Positions 1-12,290 are shown, counted from the stretch's first letter. The stretch: DNA of 64,000 nt from Fallopia convolvulus (GCA_964016875.1 OZ024719.1:71061224-71125223); one strand, 5' to 3'. Numbers and translations: made by a program. The notes: a model not told the origin generated them from the sequence alone.

Positions 1-23
1 TTATTGATAAGGGAGAGTTTGAG

Positions 24-2205
24 ATGGAGAGAGATTTTTTGGGTTTGAACTCAATGGAGCCGTTAGCTGCTTCTGTCAAACGTGAGAATTCAGATGAAGG
101 TTCTTATAATTTCCCATCTCCTCTTCTTTTAATCTCTTTTCTCCTTCCAGTTTTTGCCTAATTCCTTGTGATTTAATTTGCTGGATAACTAATTTGAAGA
201 ATTTTCACTTCTGCATTTTCTTAGTCTAATTTAAGTTGATTTTGGGAATTTTTGTTTGTGGGCATGTTGGAATTGAGCTGCTCTAGTTACTGGAAAAATC
301 AATCAATAAAGTAGATCGAAGGAAGTAGGGATTTTGCTGAACTTCTTGTGTGAATGTGAATCACTGAATCCTGGTTTTGTGCATCTGGTTTGATTTTGCT
401 GTCAAAACTCAGGATTTCTAATTGAGTTTGTGATTGAAATCCTCTTCTTATTTGAGCTTTGCTTTATCTTAGATTGTAGAAAGCAAGAGGGTCACATATA
501 TATCAGAATTCCTTAATTACCCTCTTTGATTAAATTGAAATTCTACTGATTTTTAGTCATTTTTCAGTTCTTACAGCTTAAGTTTATCAACTAGATGTGT
601 TCAAATCTGCCTTTTTCCCATGTTTTACAGGACAGTAATAATATTTCATATTTGTTGTGTGGTTATTATGTATATATGAGTGATGATATGAGAAGGAAAA
701 ATACAGTTTATATGGCTCTTATGGTCTCCTTATCTTGCTTTTTGCTTTACAGAAAATCAATGGCCCTTCATGAAGAAGTTTTCTTCCTTTCCTCATTTCG
801 CGCCATTTAGGGCCGGAGCAGGTCAAGATGATGGGGTGAATAAAATGGTAACTGAACCAATGAATTTGGAATCTGATCATCTTTCTTGTCTTTCTTAGTG
901 ATATTTATCTTTCAACTCCCATAGAGGTAGCTGAGTTCATTTTTTAAATTTCATGCCGGATATTTTTAAGCAAGTGTTTAACTGCTCATATAGAATGTTG
1001 GTAGATTTTTTTTTTTTTAATTTAGCATAATTGAATTTTCCTGTTCACTTATTTTTCATAGCACAGTTTTCTCAATAATTGTCTTAGGAAGGTGGAACTA
1101 GATGTCATGGACATGACATCTCTTATCTTGTGCAACATAATTTCTAGTCTCTAAAACTTTACTCTGATGTGGATTTGTTCGTATCCGAGCAGAATTTTTC
1201 GCTTTCTCTGAGCAATTCCATTGTAAAGCCCAATTCTTTGGGCTTTGGCCAGAACACTGCTGATGTTCCTAAGGCAGTGTCACCTCCCACTGGGCAAGTT
1301 GTTGGATTCACTGAACCATGGTACTAAGTTATTTTGCTGTTGAAACTTTTTCTCCTTCAAGTTAAAATTTCAATAAAGTATCTTGACCTCTTGACCCTTA
1401 ATCAACTAAATATATGAAAAAACAGGTATAACAATATCTGATCTACTCATATAGGAACAATTCAAAGTCTTCAGCTGCTACTCCACAATTGACCATCTTT
1501 TATGGTGGCACTGTTAGCGTATACGAGGGAATATCTCCTGAGAAGGTATTATTATGTCTTTAGATCTTTCTTTCTGTATAGCACTTGTCATTCCCTAGCA
1601 ACATGTTTTCTTCATATAAATCATGGAGTATAGTCTGTAGTGTAAATGGTGGAATGAATTTCCAGGCTCAGGCGATAATGCTATTGGCTGGAAATGGTTC
1701 TTTTCTTGGTTCTAACAAGAACCCTCCAAGTCCTCAAGTGCAATCACCAGTTACCAAAGTTCCATCGAATGTGGCTGATGGCAAAGATGAACAAGAAGTG
1801 GCGAAAACCACAGAGATTTCCTCTGCCAATACTGCTACCAAACCTCTAAATCAAAGAGCACCTCCTTCCAGAGGACCCGTTTCCGTGTCCACTGTCAAAT
1901 CATCTGGTAAGAAATCGTGGATAATTTGCCTAGGACTGATTTTTTAGGTGTTCCTTATTTCTAACATAGTTTTGATGCATGTAATATGATTTGATCCTGA
2001 TTTTTATCATGCAGCTGTTCCACAGTTTCGCAAAGCGTCCCTGGCTCGTTTCCTTGAGAAGCGAAAGGAGAGGTAAATATGCTATGCAGTATACATACAT
2101 CAGCAGAAAAACAAATCTTATGATATGTACAAGGAAAGCTTGTTGAGTTTGTATTTGCATTGTAGGGTGATGAGCAGTGGGCCATACACTTGTGAGAAAA
2201 AATAG
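24..2205 (+). CDS. JAZ/TIFY jasmonate signalling repressor (JAZ3/TIFY6B-like), 7 exons
   Basis: JAZ proteins repress MYC-type transcription factors and are destroyed by SCF-COI1 when jasmonoyl-isoleucine is present. Proposed exons: 24-99, 753-847, 1190-1320, 1455-1545, 1666-1906, 2015-2072, 2166-2205; all join in phase with GT-AG introns and give about 243 aa. The N-terminus MERDFLGLNS is the JAZ3/TIFY6B signature. The ZIM/TIFY domain (TIFYGG, then EGISPEKAQAIMLLA) crosses the intron between exons 4 and 5. The Jas domain (VPQFRKASLARFLEKRKERV) is followed by the usual RX5PY nuclear motif. Exon 3 could start at 1190 or 1193, and a further exon in 848-1189 cannot be excluded. The frame ends at TAG 2203-2205, just after Glu-Lys-Lys, but continues open for 40 more codons to TGA 2326-2328, so the last exon may be prematurely stopped. 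Family assignment is very secure; the exact paralogue is inferred. Confidence 0.93.
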
Positions 2206-2328
2206 CCAGATGGCGCCATTCCAGCAAACGACAATGCGGGCTCCGCTATGCCGTTAGCTGCTGCTAGGAGGAGCTTAAAGAAGTTCCTGTACCTGCCCAG
2301 ATTATTTGATGCAAGTAATATCTATTGA
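2206..2328 (+). other. Open tail after the JAZ stop codon
   Basis: Directly after TAG 2203-2205 the JAZ frame stays open for 40 codons, starting Pro-Asp-Gly-Ala-Ile-Pro and ending at TGA 2326-2328. Several JAZ3/JAZ4-type proteins, as I recall them, continue after the Jas domain with Lys-Lys-Ser-Pro and an acidic or polar tail. A TCG-to-TAG change at the serine would explain this arrangement. It could equally be ordinary 3' UTR that happens to be open. Confidence 0.45.
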
Positions 2329-2998
2329 TCTACATCTGTAATCACAAATTTCAGCTTTCTTTTTTTGAAATGCATCAATGTAATATATTTTTATGCATGA
2401 ACATTGGTTATATGTCTTAAGGCAATAGGTGAATCTGGATTTATGATCTCTGATTCAAATTCAGATTTTGAAGCCCTTGTAAGTTTTTGCATCATGTCGG
2501 GTTGATCTTGATCCCCGTTGTCTAGTGATGTATGAGAAACTCTAGCGTTATTGTATCTGGGTATATGTCTACTCAGATTAACTATTTTGTCTGTTGAGGA
2601 CACAGGCCATAGGCTTGTAAACTATTACTGTGATTATATTTTCCATCATTAAAGATCAAATGCTGATGAAACTCTGCTTGCATGATTCATATTTTCTCAT
2701 CTTCTGCAGAGTTACTCATTTGAGCACCTTGAAAATGTATAGATATTCAACAGACATTAATAGTAGTAAAGGCCAAATCTGGATTGTCCAAACAACTTCA
2801 ATCATGTTTTCTGAATGGTTTTACAAATCTGATCATGGAGTTCAAGCTCTCTCAAATCTTGAAATGACTTCTAGCATTTACATGTTATAACAAATTTCAT
2901 TTTTCTGTTCCTCAAGTATTACAATCTGTTACAAAATACAAATTCAGAACAATATTGCTCATTGACAAGTTCAAAACCAGATATAAGTAATATAACTA

Positions 2999-5900
2999 TC
3001 ATCTGCTGGATTCAAGAGGTTCACTGATCTCAAGGAGTTCATTTCGGAGACCTGTGAAAACCATAGAATCTGTTTCAATAGGCTTGAATTTAATAAGAGC
3101 AGAAGGAAACAGATCCTCCTCGTCAAGTGTAGATGCTTTCTCTCCTGTTGCAGGAAAGCATGGGATTACACGACGTTTGATGGGTATAGGATGCACCAGC
3201 TCGAATTCCAGGCCTTGCTGTTTCAGTGATGAGCTCACATACTGAAGCAGGAAAAAAATAAGAACAAGAAAAGAAGAGCAAGAGATTAGTTTGCATTCTC
3301 TGAAGTAGTGCAACATATTTTTTTGATCAGCTAATTAGGGATTTAAATAGACATGAAGTATCTGATTGTTGACATGAAAAAATTATGAAAAATGTTGCAG
3401 GACAGAAATATGAAAAAAAGAAACATTGAAATGGTTGATAATTGCAGCTCTATTTTGGTTTTCTATTGGAGTATGTTCATATGGCAATGATAAGTATATT
3501 ATATCCAAACCATGATGACATGAAGCTTAATCATCTAGTCTTCAATTGATGGACATGAAGAATCTATATGCTTGAGAATTGAAACTATTAGTTGATACAG
3601 ATCAGCAGAAACACTACGATATATAGGGCTTCATTCACTATACATATATCAATCCAAGCCCCATTGTTGAAACATATGAGCATGTATCCCTGGCTGATAT
3701 GGTGCAAAGTGATAACCCAATTACTCCAAAAAAAAATCAGCGTAGATAAAGCGTTAGTAAGAGAAGCTAACCTCATATAGAGCACTAGTTGGTTCGCGGG
3801 GAGAGAAAATGCCTTGAAGCACCACTCCATCAGGAAACTGGATCCTGATGATTGATTTTGTGTATTTACTCCTGGCAGCTTTAGCCTGCTTTTCCTTGTA
3901 AGACTTTGGGATTAACAACTGAGATTCAGCAAGCTTTTTTCTCCTCAGGTCAGCTTCTCTTTTCACCTCGTCAACTGAGAGCTTGTAGAAGGATTCTGGT
4001 AGTTCAATTCTCGCAGCCACACTCTCAGAGACAGAAAAGAATACGCGGGTCTGCAATTAGTCATGATATAATGTTAGTTCAGTACAGGAGAACAAGAAAG
4101 AAACTAATTATATGTAAGGCCGTAAGGGACGTTTAATCAAGGCTTGTGAATGAAGAAATTGTTGACAAATACAAAGTCACACTGGCACACAAACTTTAGC
4201 AAACTTATAAATTTGAATGCAGATCTGAGATTCTAAATATTGGTGCTACTTTTCGTTGTTTTGCAATGTAAAACACTATTAGTGATCCAGTATCCACAAG
4301 TACGCAGCACACCCTAAAAAGAGAAAACGTGTTTTGCAACAAGTTGGCTATACCAAAATCAAAAGGCTGTAAGTTGTATTATTTACAGGATGAATTTTCT
4401 TTCTAACAAATGAACTCTCATATATATAATATATCCAATGAAGAAATAAAACCAGATCAGTGCGAACAGGAAATTAAATTTCTGTGCTTTATTTTCTATT
4501 CCATAGCAACGGCTTTATTTGAAAAAGTATTATAGTTGACACCTTCACCTCAGTCACAAGATATAATCTACAGAGCAAACAAGGTTGTCCTGAGCCCTTT
4601 TTTTTTTATCCTTCAATAGCCTCAGCCTGATCTAAAAAGCTTTAGCATGTCGGAAGTTCTAGGATTTCCATTTTGATTGAATGTCTCTGAAGAGAAGGAA
4701 GGAAACTATAAATTTTAGGGACACCTAGAAGACTCTAAGAAGACATGAACTTGTAAATTCAGGCAACCATATCCAACTAGTTCTCTAAGAAGACTCTGCA
4801 ACTGTTCCTAGGAAGATTTAATACCGATCTTTCAATTCAAAGACACACAGCTCGAAAGTCAGTTCAGCACAGACAATAAATTCAACTAGTAACAAAGGCT
4901 TAGAAAGCCCAGCACAGAAGACTCTCCACAAATTCCTTCTAGTACAGTGCCAATTCGCAAAATTCAAAACCATTGGTAGAAGAGAGCAATCTAAAATAAA
5001 CATATGTATACATCTAAGCCACCAATGAAATATTGTAAAGTTAAAAACGACATCTCCTGGGCATTCATAGAGTTTTGGAAAAGTATCATACCTGTCGATC
5101 AATGGGCTTCTTCTCAGAATTTGATTCTTGGTTTACAGTTTGTGGCTTCTCATTCTCAACCGCCTTAGTTGAAGCAGAAACTGAAACTGGAGTATCTTCT
5201 ACCTTCTGTGGTTCAATCAATATGATTGCCTTCTTTATCGTTCTAATGTTCTCTTCGGAAGGAACATCCATAACCGCCCACATCTCACCTTCCTCCTCAA
5301 CAAGCTTAAATCCAACACACTCAATCAATTCAACACATCCAGCTACTTCACCCACAGCTTCCCTGATCTTCGGATTGCTCATCCGAACCCTACGGAATTT
5401 GGCATTTTCCGGATCCTTAACTATATTCTTTAACAACCTAATCAGCACATCAACCGATCCCTCTGGTGGCTTCCCTGAAACATAAGCACCAACAAAGGTT
5501 TCCACTTCACTTGCACAATCAGGTTGATCTTTTACCCCATTTTCTGAACCAGATACAACACCATTAGCATCACTGGCACTTGAATCATCCACACAAGATT
5601 CAATGTGTTCGGACACTTCGACCTCGGACCCGAAAGCCCGATTACAAACCGGACATTCAAACACATTAAGCGAAAAGCCATGCTTATTCCTCTTCCCTGT
5701 GGTGATTAGTGCGTCAAACGGGTCAAATCCATTTGCGGGCGCACGATTCGGAATCGGATCCGAAGAAGCAGAAACCTTCTTTTCTTCCACCGATTTAATC
5801 ACCGGGCGCTCCGGCTGGGAGATTTTCTGAGGCGAGGGTTTCGAATTGGCCGAGGGAGCCGACGAAGGATTAGGGTTTGGTCTGGAATTGACGGGGTAGG

Positions 5901-6048
5901 AGGGGCGAGAGTGGATAGGATTAGCCGATCCAGATGAAGAAGAGCCCAGCACCCTACCTTGGCCTTTGAATTTGCCAGAGGAGGATGACGAGAATGGATT
6001 GTTGACTTTCTTCATGAAATCTTTCATTTTGTCCTTCATATCCGCCAT
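2999..6048 (-). CDS. PUX2: Plant UBX domain-containing protein 2 (PUX2), CDC48 adaptor
   Basis: PUX proteins bind the AAA-ATPase CDC48/p97 and regulate it or direct it to substrates; PUX2 is linked to membranes and syntaxin complexes. Exons on the minus strand: 6048-5092, 4050-3772 and 3241-2999, all phase 0, about 492 aa. The start MADMKDKMKDFMKKVN matches the PUX2 start; an in-frame ATG 21 bases upstream is less likely. A low-complexity Ser/Pro/Asn region covers residues about 20-120. A C2H2 zinc finger follows (CPVCNRAF, then His-Ile-Glu-Ser-Cys). A PUB/PUG helical domain begins near VDVLIRLLKNIV. The UBX domain contains YTKSIIRIQFPDGVVLQGIF. The C-terminus SDLVFTGLRNELLEI-type tail (here DSMVFTGLRNELLEISEP) is characteristic of PUX2. 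The first intron is about 1 kb. It converges with the JAZ gene, with 3' ends about 0.7 kb apart. Confidence 0.93.
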
Positions 6049-6300
6049 GATTGGAAGCTCGATGAACACACGGGATTCCCCAAGATAATGGAGTTGACCG
6101 ATCCAATCGAGAAACCAGTATGCCCTTATTATTTCGATTCAACGAATTGGGAAATCAGGGGAGAGAGTGAAAAGGAAAGAACGAGATTCAGCTGATGCAG
6201 GAAGAATTCAAGCCAATCGGAGTTTTCTTCGATTCGGAAATTCAGCCAATTAGGAGCGGTTTTGAACTCTTCACCATATTGGTCGGGACGCTACGTCTCG
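6049..6300 (-). promoter_or_regulatory. Probable 5' leader and promoter of PUX2
   Basis: This stretch directly precedes the PUX2 start codon on the minus strand and is less AT-rich than the DNA beyond 6300. I see no clear TATA box. The composition change near 6300 marks the border with a repeat-like AT-rich block. Confidence 0.4.
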
Positions 6301-7200
6301 TTTTATAGCGACTTTGGATGGTCGGTCGTAAAAAAATTGTTTATCAAAATCAGATATCTATCTAATATCTATTTTTTATAGATATTTTTTTATCTTTTTA
6401 GTAAAAATCTATCAAAATCTTATAAGATAGGAAAATTATAATTTGTATGTATAACTATATATTAAAGCTACATTTTTTGGAATCACCAGAACGATTATGA
6501 CTCCACCTCATATTTAAAAAATTAATTTTATTTCTATTATTATAACTTCTTTCTATTAAATTCTTTTTAACTATTTAAATTTATCTCTAACATCAAACAA
6601 ATATCTATTTAATATAACAATATTTTTTGAAAAGTTTTCTTATACAACTATTTAAAATTAAAGATAAAGTATTTAAAATAAATATAAATCTTTTAGTATA
6701 TATCAATTTATTTATAGATATATAGTGATTTTCTTTTATAAAAAAATTAATGATAAATATTTATAATTTTTAAAATTAATTAAAATAGATAATAAAATAT
6801 TTAATAGATATATTGAAATATTGAAATATTTGATAAACATTAAATTTACGTACATAAAAAGTAATAAAATATGAAAATACAATATTTGATTAAAAAATTA
6901 TATACATTTTACGAGTAATAAATTACTTATATTAAAGTTTATATTATATTTTTATTTATTTATTAATATCCTATTTATAATGTCTTTAAAATACCGAATC
7001 GTACTCGTAATTGATACAACGGGTAAAACTAGTAAACAGGTAATTTCCATAGAAAAATGTGGATTTAATTTTCGATACCCACTATAAATTGGATTTAATT
7101 TTCTTTTGAGAAAAAATAATTGGATTATACATTAAGAAGCACGAATATCCACTTTGTACACATTCACATCATTCTTGAAAAGAAATCATGGAGACATTGT
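6301..7200. mobile_element. AT-rich intergenic block with a degraded Helitron-like element (about 6450-7032)
   Basis: This interval between the divergent PUX2 and BAP31-like genes has no credible gene. The stretch from about 6450 (TATATATTAAAGC, then TTTTTTGGAATCACC) resembles the start of small plant Helitrons. The other end, ACGGGTAAAACTAGT at 7019-7033, resembles a Helitron 3' end with CTAG before a T. The hairpin expected before CTAG is weak, and no clear 5'-TC terminus is visible, so this is a tentative, decayed copy. Confidence 0.35.
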
Positions 7201-7439
7201 TAACGCGTAATACGGAGCATTGATTAGGGAGTGTTTGGCAGAACTCTTGGTCGTTGCCTTAACAAAGAAGTATGTGAAGACCGAAAGAGACGCCGCGCGT
7301 GAGTCACCCCAAACAGAACCCACCCCCCTCGTTATATTTACATTTCCCTCCAAAGAAAAGAATCCCCAAATTCAACCACCATCTCCCTCTTTTTCCAGAT
7401 CTAGGTTTTCGCATTCGCAGAGCTTCGCGATCTCCATCA

Positions 7440-7835
7440 ATGGCCTTAGAGTGGGTTATGCTAGGCTACGCCGCCGGAGCAGAGGCAATCATGGTCCTCC
7501 TCCTCACCGTCCCGGGCCTCGGCGGCCTCCGTAAGGGCCTGATCGCCGTCACCCGCAACCTTCTCAAGCCGTTCCTCTCCATCGTTCCTTTCTGTCTCTT
7601 CCTGCTGATGGACATCTATTGGAAGTACGAGAATCGGCCGAGTTGCGAGTCCGATTCCTGCACTCCGACCGAGTTTCTCCGGTATCAGAAGTCCATCATG
7701 AAGAGCCAGCGCAACGCCCTCCTCATCGCCGCTGCGCTTATCTTCTACTGGATTCTCTACTCCGTCACCGCTCTGCTCGTCAAGATCGACCAGCTGAATC
7801 AGAGGATCGAGAGGATGAAGAGCCGGGAGGATTGA
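7440..7835 (+). CDS. Short BAP31-like endoplasmic reticulum membrane protein
   Basis: A single-exon gene of 131 aa beginning MALEWVMLGYAAGAEAIMV. It matches the short plant form of the B-cell receptor-associated protein 31 family, which has about 129 residues in the Arabidopsis members I remember. Three hydrophobic segments are visible: residues about 5-24, 40-58 (FLSIVPFCLFLLMDIYW) and 93-114 (ALLIAAALIFYWILYSVTALL). A short charged C-terminus (QLNQRIERMKSRED) is the remnant of the coiled coil found in full BAP31. The family acts in ER export and quality control of membrane proteins. An in-frame ATG at 7299 would add 47 residues, but that part is GC-poor and Pro/Ser-rich and looks like 5' leader. 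The coding part is markedly GC-rich compared with its flanks. Family is secure; precise role in plants is inferred. Confidence 0.9.
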   Translation: MALEWVMLGYAAGAEAIMVLLLTVPGLGGLRKGLIAVTRNLLKPFLSIVPFCLFLLMDIYWKYENRPSCESDSCTPTEFLRYQKSIMKSQRNALLIAAALIFYWILYSVTALLVKIDQLNQRIERMKSRED

Positions 7836-8793
7836 AGAATTTTCCCCCAAATTTGCCCTGGTTCGTCCGGCTAGGTTTTCACTTTTTATGTTAAATTTTA
7901 AACTTCTTGTACCTTTTTCCTCTGACGGCTGTCAATTAGTCGGAGCCTTTATAATATGCTGTTGTTGGATGGATTTTTCCGGATCGAATGAGTGCATTTG
8001 TTTTTCGCGATGAATATTTATGCTAAAGAATGAAGCTTGATTTTTCCTGTTGATCTTTATTTGGTACAAATGTGAGATTCGTGTGCTTTGGATAAGCTTT
8101 TAGCTGAATTGATGCCGATCCAGCTGTTTCTGGTTAAGCGTGGAGGATTGAATCAGCCTTGATTTGTGACATCAAATGTATAATATGTAAAATCTGAAGG
8201 ATGAAGAGTGAGTCGAGTGACAAAGATTCAACCTTTGGTGCCTAAAACTAGAATATCAAAGAGAGTTGAATCGGTACTTATTAGGGAGAAGACCATCATC
8301 TTATTCCAAACATTTCAAGGTGTAATTTTATCTGTAAACATTCCAAAATAATCCTTGTTCCAAACAGAGCTCTCTCTTGTAACAAGATAAACAAATAGAC
8401 AATTCAAAGAGAACGAATGAACTTGAATGCAAATAAACCAGATCATACCACACTAAACAAAACTTTGTCAAATTATCCAAACAAAATCTTTTACATAAAT
8501 ACTCTAAAAATTGTTGAGATTGGAACATTAATAATACAAGGACTGAAGTTGAACAGAGGGGGAGTTCATTCATCTGAATTCCAGACTTATTGAAAAACAT
8601 ATACTCAACACAGAACACAGTTGATCCACTCGGCCTCAGGTTTGAAGACTGATGTCTAATGAACAAGCATTCAGTTCAGTTCATTTACAATCACACTGAA
8701 AGTAATAAAAACCCGTTTAATATATATTGTTGTGAAGGTTTATATACACACACACACCTTTAGCTCTCGATAATCAGTTAACGCTAAACCAGA
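7836..8793. other. Facing 3' untranslated regions of the BAP31-like gene and UEV1
   Basis: No coding sequence is supported here. 7836 to about 8300 is probably the 3' UTR and downstream DNA of the BAP31-like gene. About 8330-8793 is probably the 3' UTR of UEV1 on the other strand. A short (AC)n run lies near 8740-8757. Confidence 0.5.
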
Positions 8794-11700
8794 TCACAGA
8801 ATGCAACATCTGAAAATAATATCTTTCTGGTTTGCCTCTTCATTGCCTGCAATTTAAGTGCCCAAAGTAGAGTTTTTAAGATCAGAGAAACAAAATTGTA
8901 TACCTCAATGAACAATGTTCTTCAAAAAAAGCAACCAACAAAAGAAAGAATAATCATTTCATTAAGTAAATGTAAAACAAAATACCATCTGGAGGCTGAG
9001 ATAGCTTCCTATTTTCAGAAGACATCATTTCCTTTTTGAGTTTAATCAATATATCCTCCATTGTGTACTCCCTTTTCCAATTAGCAAGCATTGGGAAGAG
9101 GCTTGGTTCAACCTAGTACGAAAACAACTTGTAAGACAAAGATCCATCTGCAGCACACCATAGCAACAAACGAGAATGAAAAATTCAGATGCCATACCAC
9201 ACCAGTTTCAGGGTTAACGCAAGTCATGTTTATCCGAGTTTGGAACTTCACATTGGGTGGATTATCTGGATAGTCATTTCCACAGAAAAGCTTCAACTGG
9301 TAAATGCGTCCATCATGAACAGTCTAGCAACAGAAAGGGGGTAATCAGGAAAGCATAAGCTGCTTGATAACTTAATAAACAATTAATTGCACATCAACAA
9401 ATGCAGGTACTCATTTTTCAGTATATTATGAGACACCTATTTTGCCCCCCAAGATGACCCTTGAAAAATTGACAGGTTCCTTATTGCCACATGTATAAGT
9501 GCATTCTATTTACAAATACATGATCTTTCAGCCACCCATTTTACTTCAAGTTCTTTACGAGTTAGTTTTTCATAAACTATGTAACATGCTGATGCCAAAC
9601 CTTTGTCAGGGAATCCTACATTCAAAATAGCAAGCTGAACAAAGAAGTAAACATTGTAAATCTGTGTGCTTTTATTGTGCTAAATCATCAGTATCCAAAT
9701 TACAGAGTGTATACCCCATTTGTCAGAACCTCTTGTATATGAATTTTTGTGTTTCCTTGATGAATTGGTCTTATTTGTCAGAACCTCTTGTTCTCCTTTT
9801 AACAAATAACTCAGAAGGGTTAACTTACATTAGGAGGACCAATGATAGTCCCTGTCCACGACTGCATAAGTACATCATCAGCATCATCCATTCCATAACT
9901 GACAGTTCCATCCCCAATCCCCTTTTCCCCTCTCTCAAGCTCTTCCAATAATCTGAAGTTCCTGGGTACTGTAAAAGAATGTTGAATGGAGTTTGAGTTG
10001 TGTAATAACTATTATCAGAAAATTTAATGTGATGCGATGCCTAATCAACCTAGCACTAGCAGAACTGCATATTGCCCACAAACAATCATGTGTGGTGTGC
10101 ACTCTTAAGAAGCTCATTGAACTTTGAATTGTCTAAGCATCATGTGCATCCTTGAGAAAGCTCATTGGCATCTTTAATCGCAAAGGTAATCAATGTCCAG
10201 GAGAATTACCATAGGAGATCCAAATGAATAATTACACCATATGAGAAGGGGGGAAACAAGGGAAGTGATGAGTGGGTCTTGATTGGAATAGAACAAAGAG
10301 GGAGAGATGGTGAATGCATCAAATCAACAAAAAAAAAACATATAGATTGGTTCCAAATTCTTATATTCAACAGGTTTGGTCCTTTGAGTTAACAAAACTT
10401 GATAAGTCATGAGATGATAGACAAAATCTACAAGACTGCCTTTTTAAAAAATTATTATAGACCTAGGTCTTCCAAAAAATATGAACCCAAGAAGGGGTGG
10501 GTGAATTAAATTTAAATCCCTCAACAAAATTGAATGTAGAGACTATATTGTATAAATTCATCTTGTGATCTTATCTTTGCCTATTGCAATTCCTTTCTTA
10601 GAGCCAAAAAAAATCAGCAGGGTAATGAACTGCATGTGATACTTTTAGCCTTTTAGGGGTATGAGCAATGAAGTGCATGTGATCTTGATAAAAGCTTATG
10701 CCATGTCAGTGGTGTCACACTACAATGGAACAGTCATGAAAAGAAAAAATGAACATAATAGACTCAAAAAACTAGAGACGTGGTATAAGCAAATATAAAG
10801 TACATAATGCCATAAAGGATGAAAATCACTTTATATTAAGAGAAACTTCAATTTGGAGTATCAAAGAAGAATCTAAAAACCATTAAGGGCCCGTTTGGTT
10901 TTAGATGTGGAAAGGAAACGGTTAAGGAAATGTATCTAGCCTACTTTTAGTTTATGATTCATTGATACAAGTGGTAACCATTACCCCCTTTTCCCCAATT
11001 TTCATGTAAAATTTGAGTTAACTCTCCTCATCCCTTTCCTTCATTTTAACATGGGGTAAGCATATCCCCTATTCTCCTCTAATCATTTCCCTTCTCCCTC
11101 TCTCTAGACACAAAAAAAAGAGGATCAACACTACTCTTCCATATAAATTTGTTTCCTTTCCCTTTCCTTTTCATACTTTTACACCAAACGGGCCCTAAAT
11201 CTTCTCTGGAGAATGCTTGCATTTCCTCCACAACATAAGTATTTGGCAGAAAAAAATTAGAGAAACCTAAATTTTCTTCGATCACAAACAAAGTACTATC
11301 CTTTTCCCCTTCCTTTCTACTTAGACAACACCAGATCATAATTTTTTTCATTTTTTGTCCCCTAACCTAAAGAAACAGCAAGGAATTAAGAACTCTAACA
11401 TTGCAAACCCACAGGGTTATTTTAATCACAAAGAAGCCAACTTTATAATGACAAAAGAGACAAATAAGGTCAGAATTAATCTACACTCCCGGAAATGAAA
11501 ATGAAAGTCTAGGTCTTGTCATAAACACAGATTAAGCAAAACCATATGGACTACCAAAAATCATCTCAAAGTCAACAAATTTCTCATACATTAAATTGAA
11601 ACACCAGAAAAGATGAAACATCAAGAGCAGAAAATTGAAACCCAAAATTCCCCAAATTGCAAGACAAAGGAAAATGTGAGACAGGACAAGAGTAAGAGCA

Positions 11701-11809
11701 AAATTCAAAGCAAACTACAACAACAAACAAAAAAGGATCTGAATTGCAAATTGATAGGAGAGAAATCAAGGGCGAACTCACCGACAACGCTTGATCCTTC
11801 GGAACCCAT
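8794..11809 (-). CDS. UEV1: Ubiquitin-conjugating enzyme E2 variant UEV1/MMZ (UEV1A/B type, prenylation tail)
   Basis: UEV1 proteins lack the E2 catalytic cysteine and pair with UBC13 to build Lys63-linked ubiquitin chains in DNA-damage tolerance and membrane trafficking. Minus-strand exons: 11809-11782, 9968-9829, 9323-9198, 9112-8986, 8846-8794, giving 157 aa with all phases consistent. The tiny first exon encodes MGSEGSSVV; the next begins PRNFRLLEELERGEKG, the UEV hallmark. FCGNDYPDNPPNVKF and RINMTCVNPETGVV follow. The last exon reads GNEEANQKDIIFRCCIL and ends at TGA. It corresponds to the C-terminal extension of Arabidopsis MMZ1/UEV1A, where a CaaX box allows prenylation and membrane attachment. 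Here CCIL ends in Leu, which favours geranylgeranylation. Intron 1 is 1.8 kb and contains a MITE at 10887-11195. Length equals the family norm. Confidence 0.93.
10887..11195. mobile_element. Tourist/PIF-Harbinger-like MITE in UEV1 intron 1
   Basis: A 309-bp element with terminal inverted repeats GGGCCCGTTTGGT at both ends. It is flanked by TAA at 10884-10886 and 11196-11198, the 3-bp target duplication typical of PIF/Harbinger-type elements. It holds no coding sequence. It sits in the long first intron of UEV1 and does not affect the splice sites. Confidence 0.75.
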
Positions 11810-12141
11810 TTCGTTAAAGCAAAATTCAGACAAGGGTTTCGAAGATACGCCCTAGAGAGAGAGCAGGTGTTGAGAAAAGGGGGGGAGGTTGGTAAAGAGG
11901 AAAGACAGAGTAGAGGGAGTGGTCCAACCAGCCAGCATCCACAACTTTTGATCCACTACTTATAATTTGGGAGGATTAGTAGGTCCACGTTTCAACAGTT
12001 CAGGACTATTTTCTGATTGCTGTGTCCTCCAAAAATGGCAAGAAAGATTATGTAGATAAAATTTTAGTCAAACTAGGGATTCATCCCTAAATCGGGTTAT
12101 TTTGTAATAAATTAACCAATGAATTTTGTTTAACGGTTCGG
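11810..12141 (-). promoter_or_regulatory. UEV1 5' leader and upstream DNA
   Basis: The bases upstream of the UEV1 start codon include a purine-rich stretch on the plus strand (about 11850-11920), which is a pyrimidine-rich leader on the gene strand, as is common in plant 5' UTRs. No clear TATA box is seen. Confidence 0.35.
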
Positions 12142-12290
12142 CTAATGTGTGCCCATGGGCACACAATAAAAGTGTTAATTTGGGAAATTATTTCAAAACT
12201 ATTCCTTAAGTTGTTGGAATTAATAAACTCTTTTAAAAAAAATCAAAATTAACAAACAATATTTAGATTTACCAAAATTAGAATTCTTAG
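12142..12290. mobile_element. Truncated copy of a small element with an 18-bp palindromic end
   Basis: It starts CTAATGTGTGCCCATGGGCA and contains the perfect palindrome GTGTGCCCATGGGCACAC at 12147-12164. The body is the reverse complement of the complete element at 25796-25949, with clear similarity down to AGAATTCT. The second terminal palindrome is missing, so this copy has lost one end. Confidence 0.65.

Noticed and set aside
5075..5485. A 136-codon plus-strand frame
   Set aside because: It is antisense to PUX2 exon 1, whose frame and domains are clear.
7299..7439. An N-terminal extension of the BAP31-like protein from the upstream ATG
   Set aside because: The short BAP31 family starts at MALEWV, and the upstream part looks like 5' leader.
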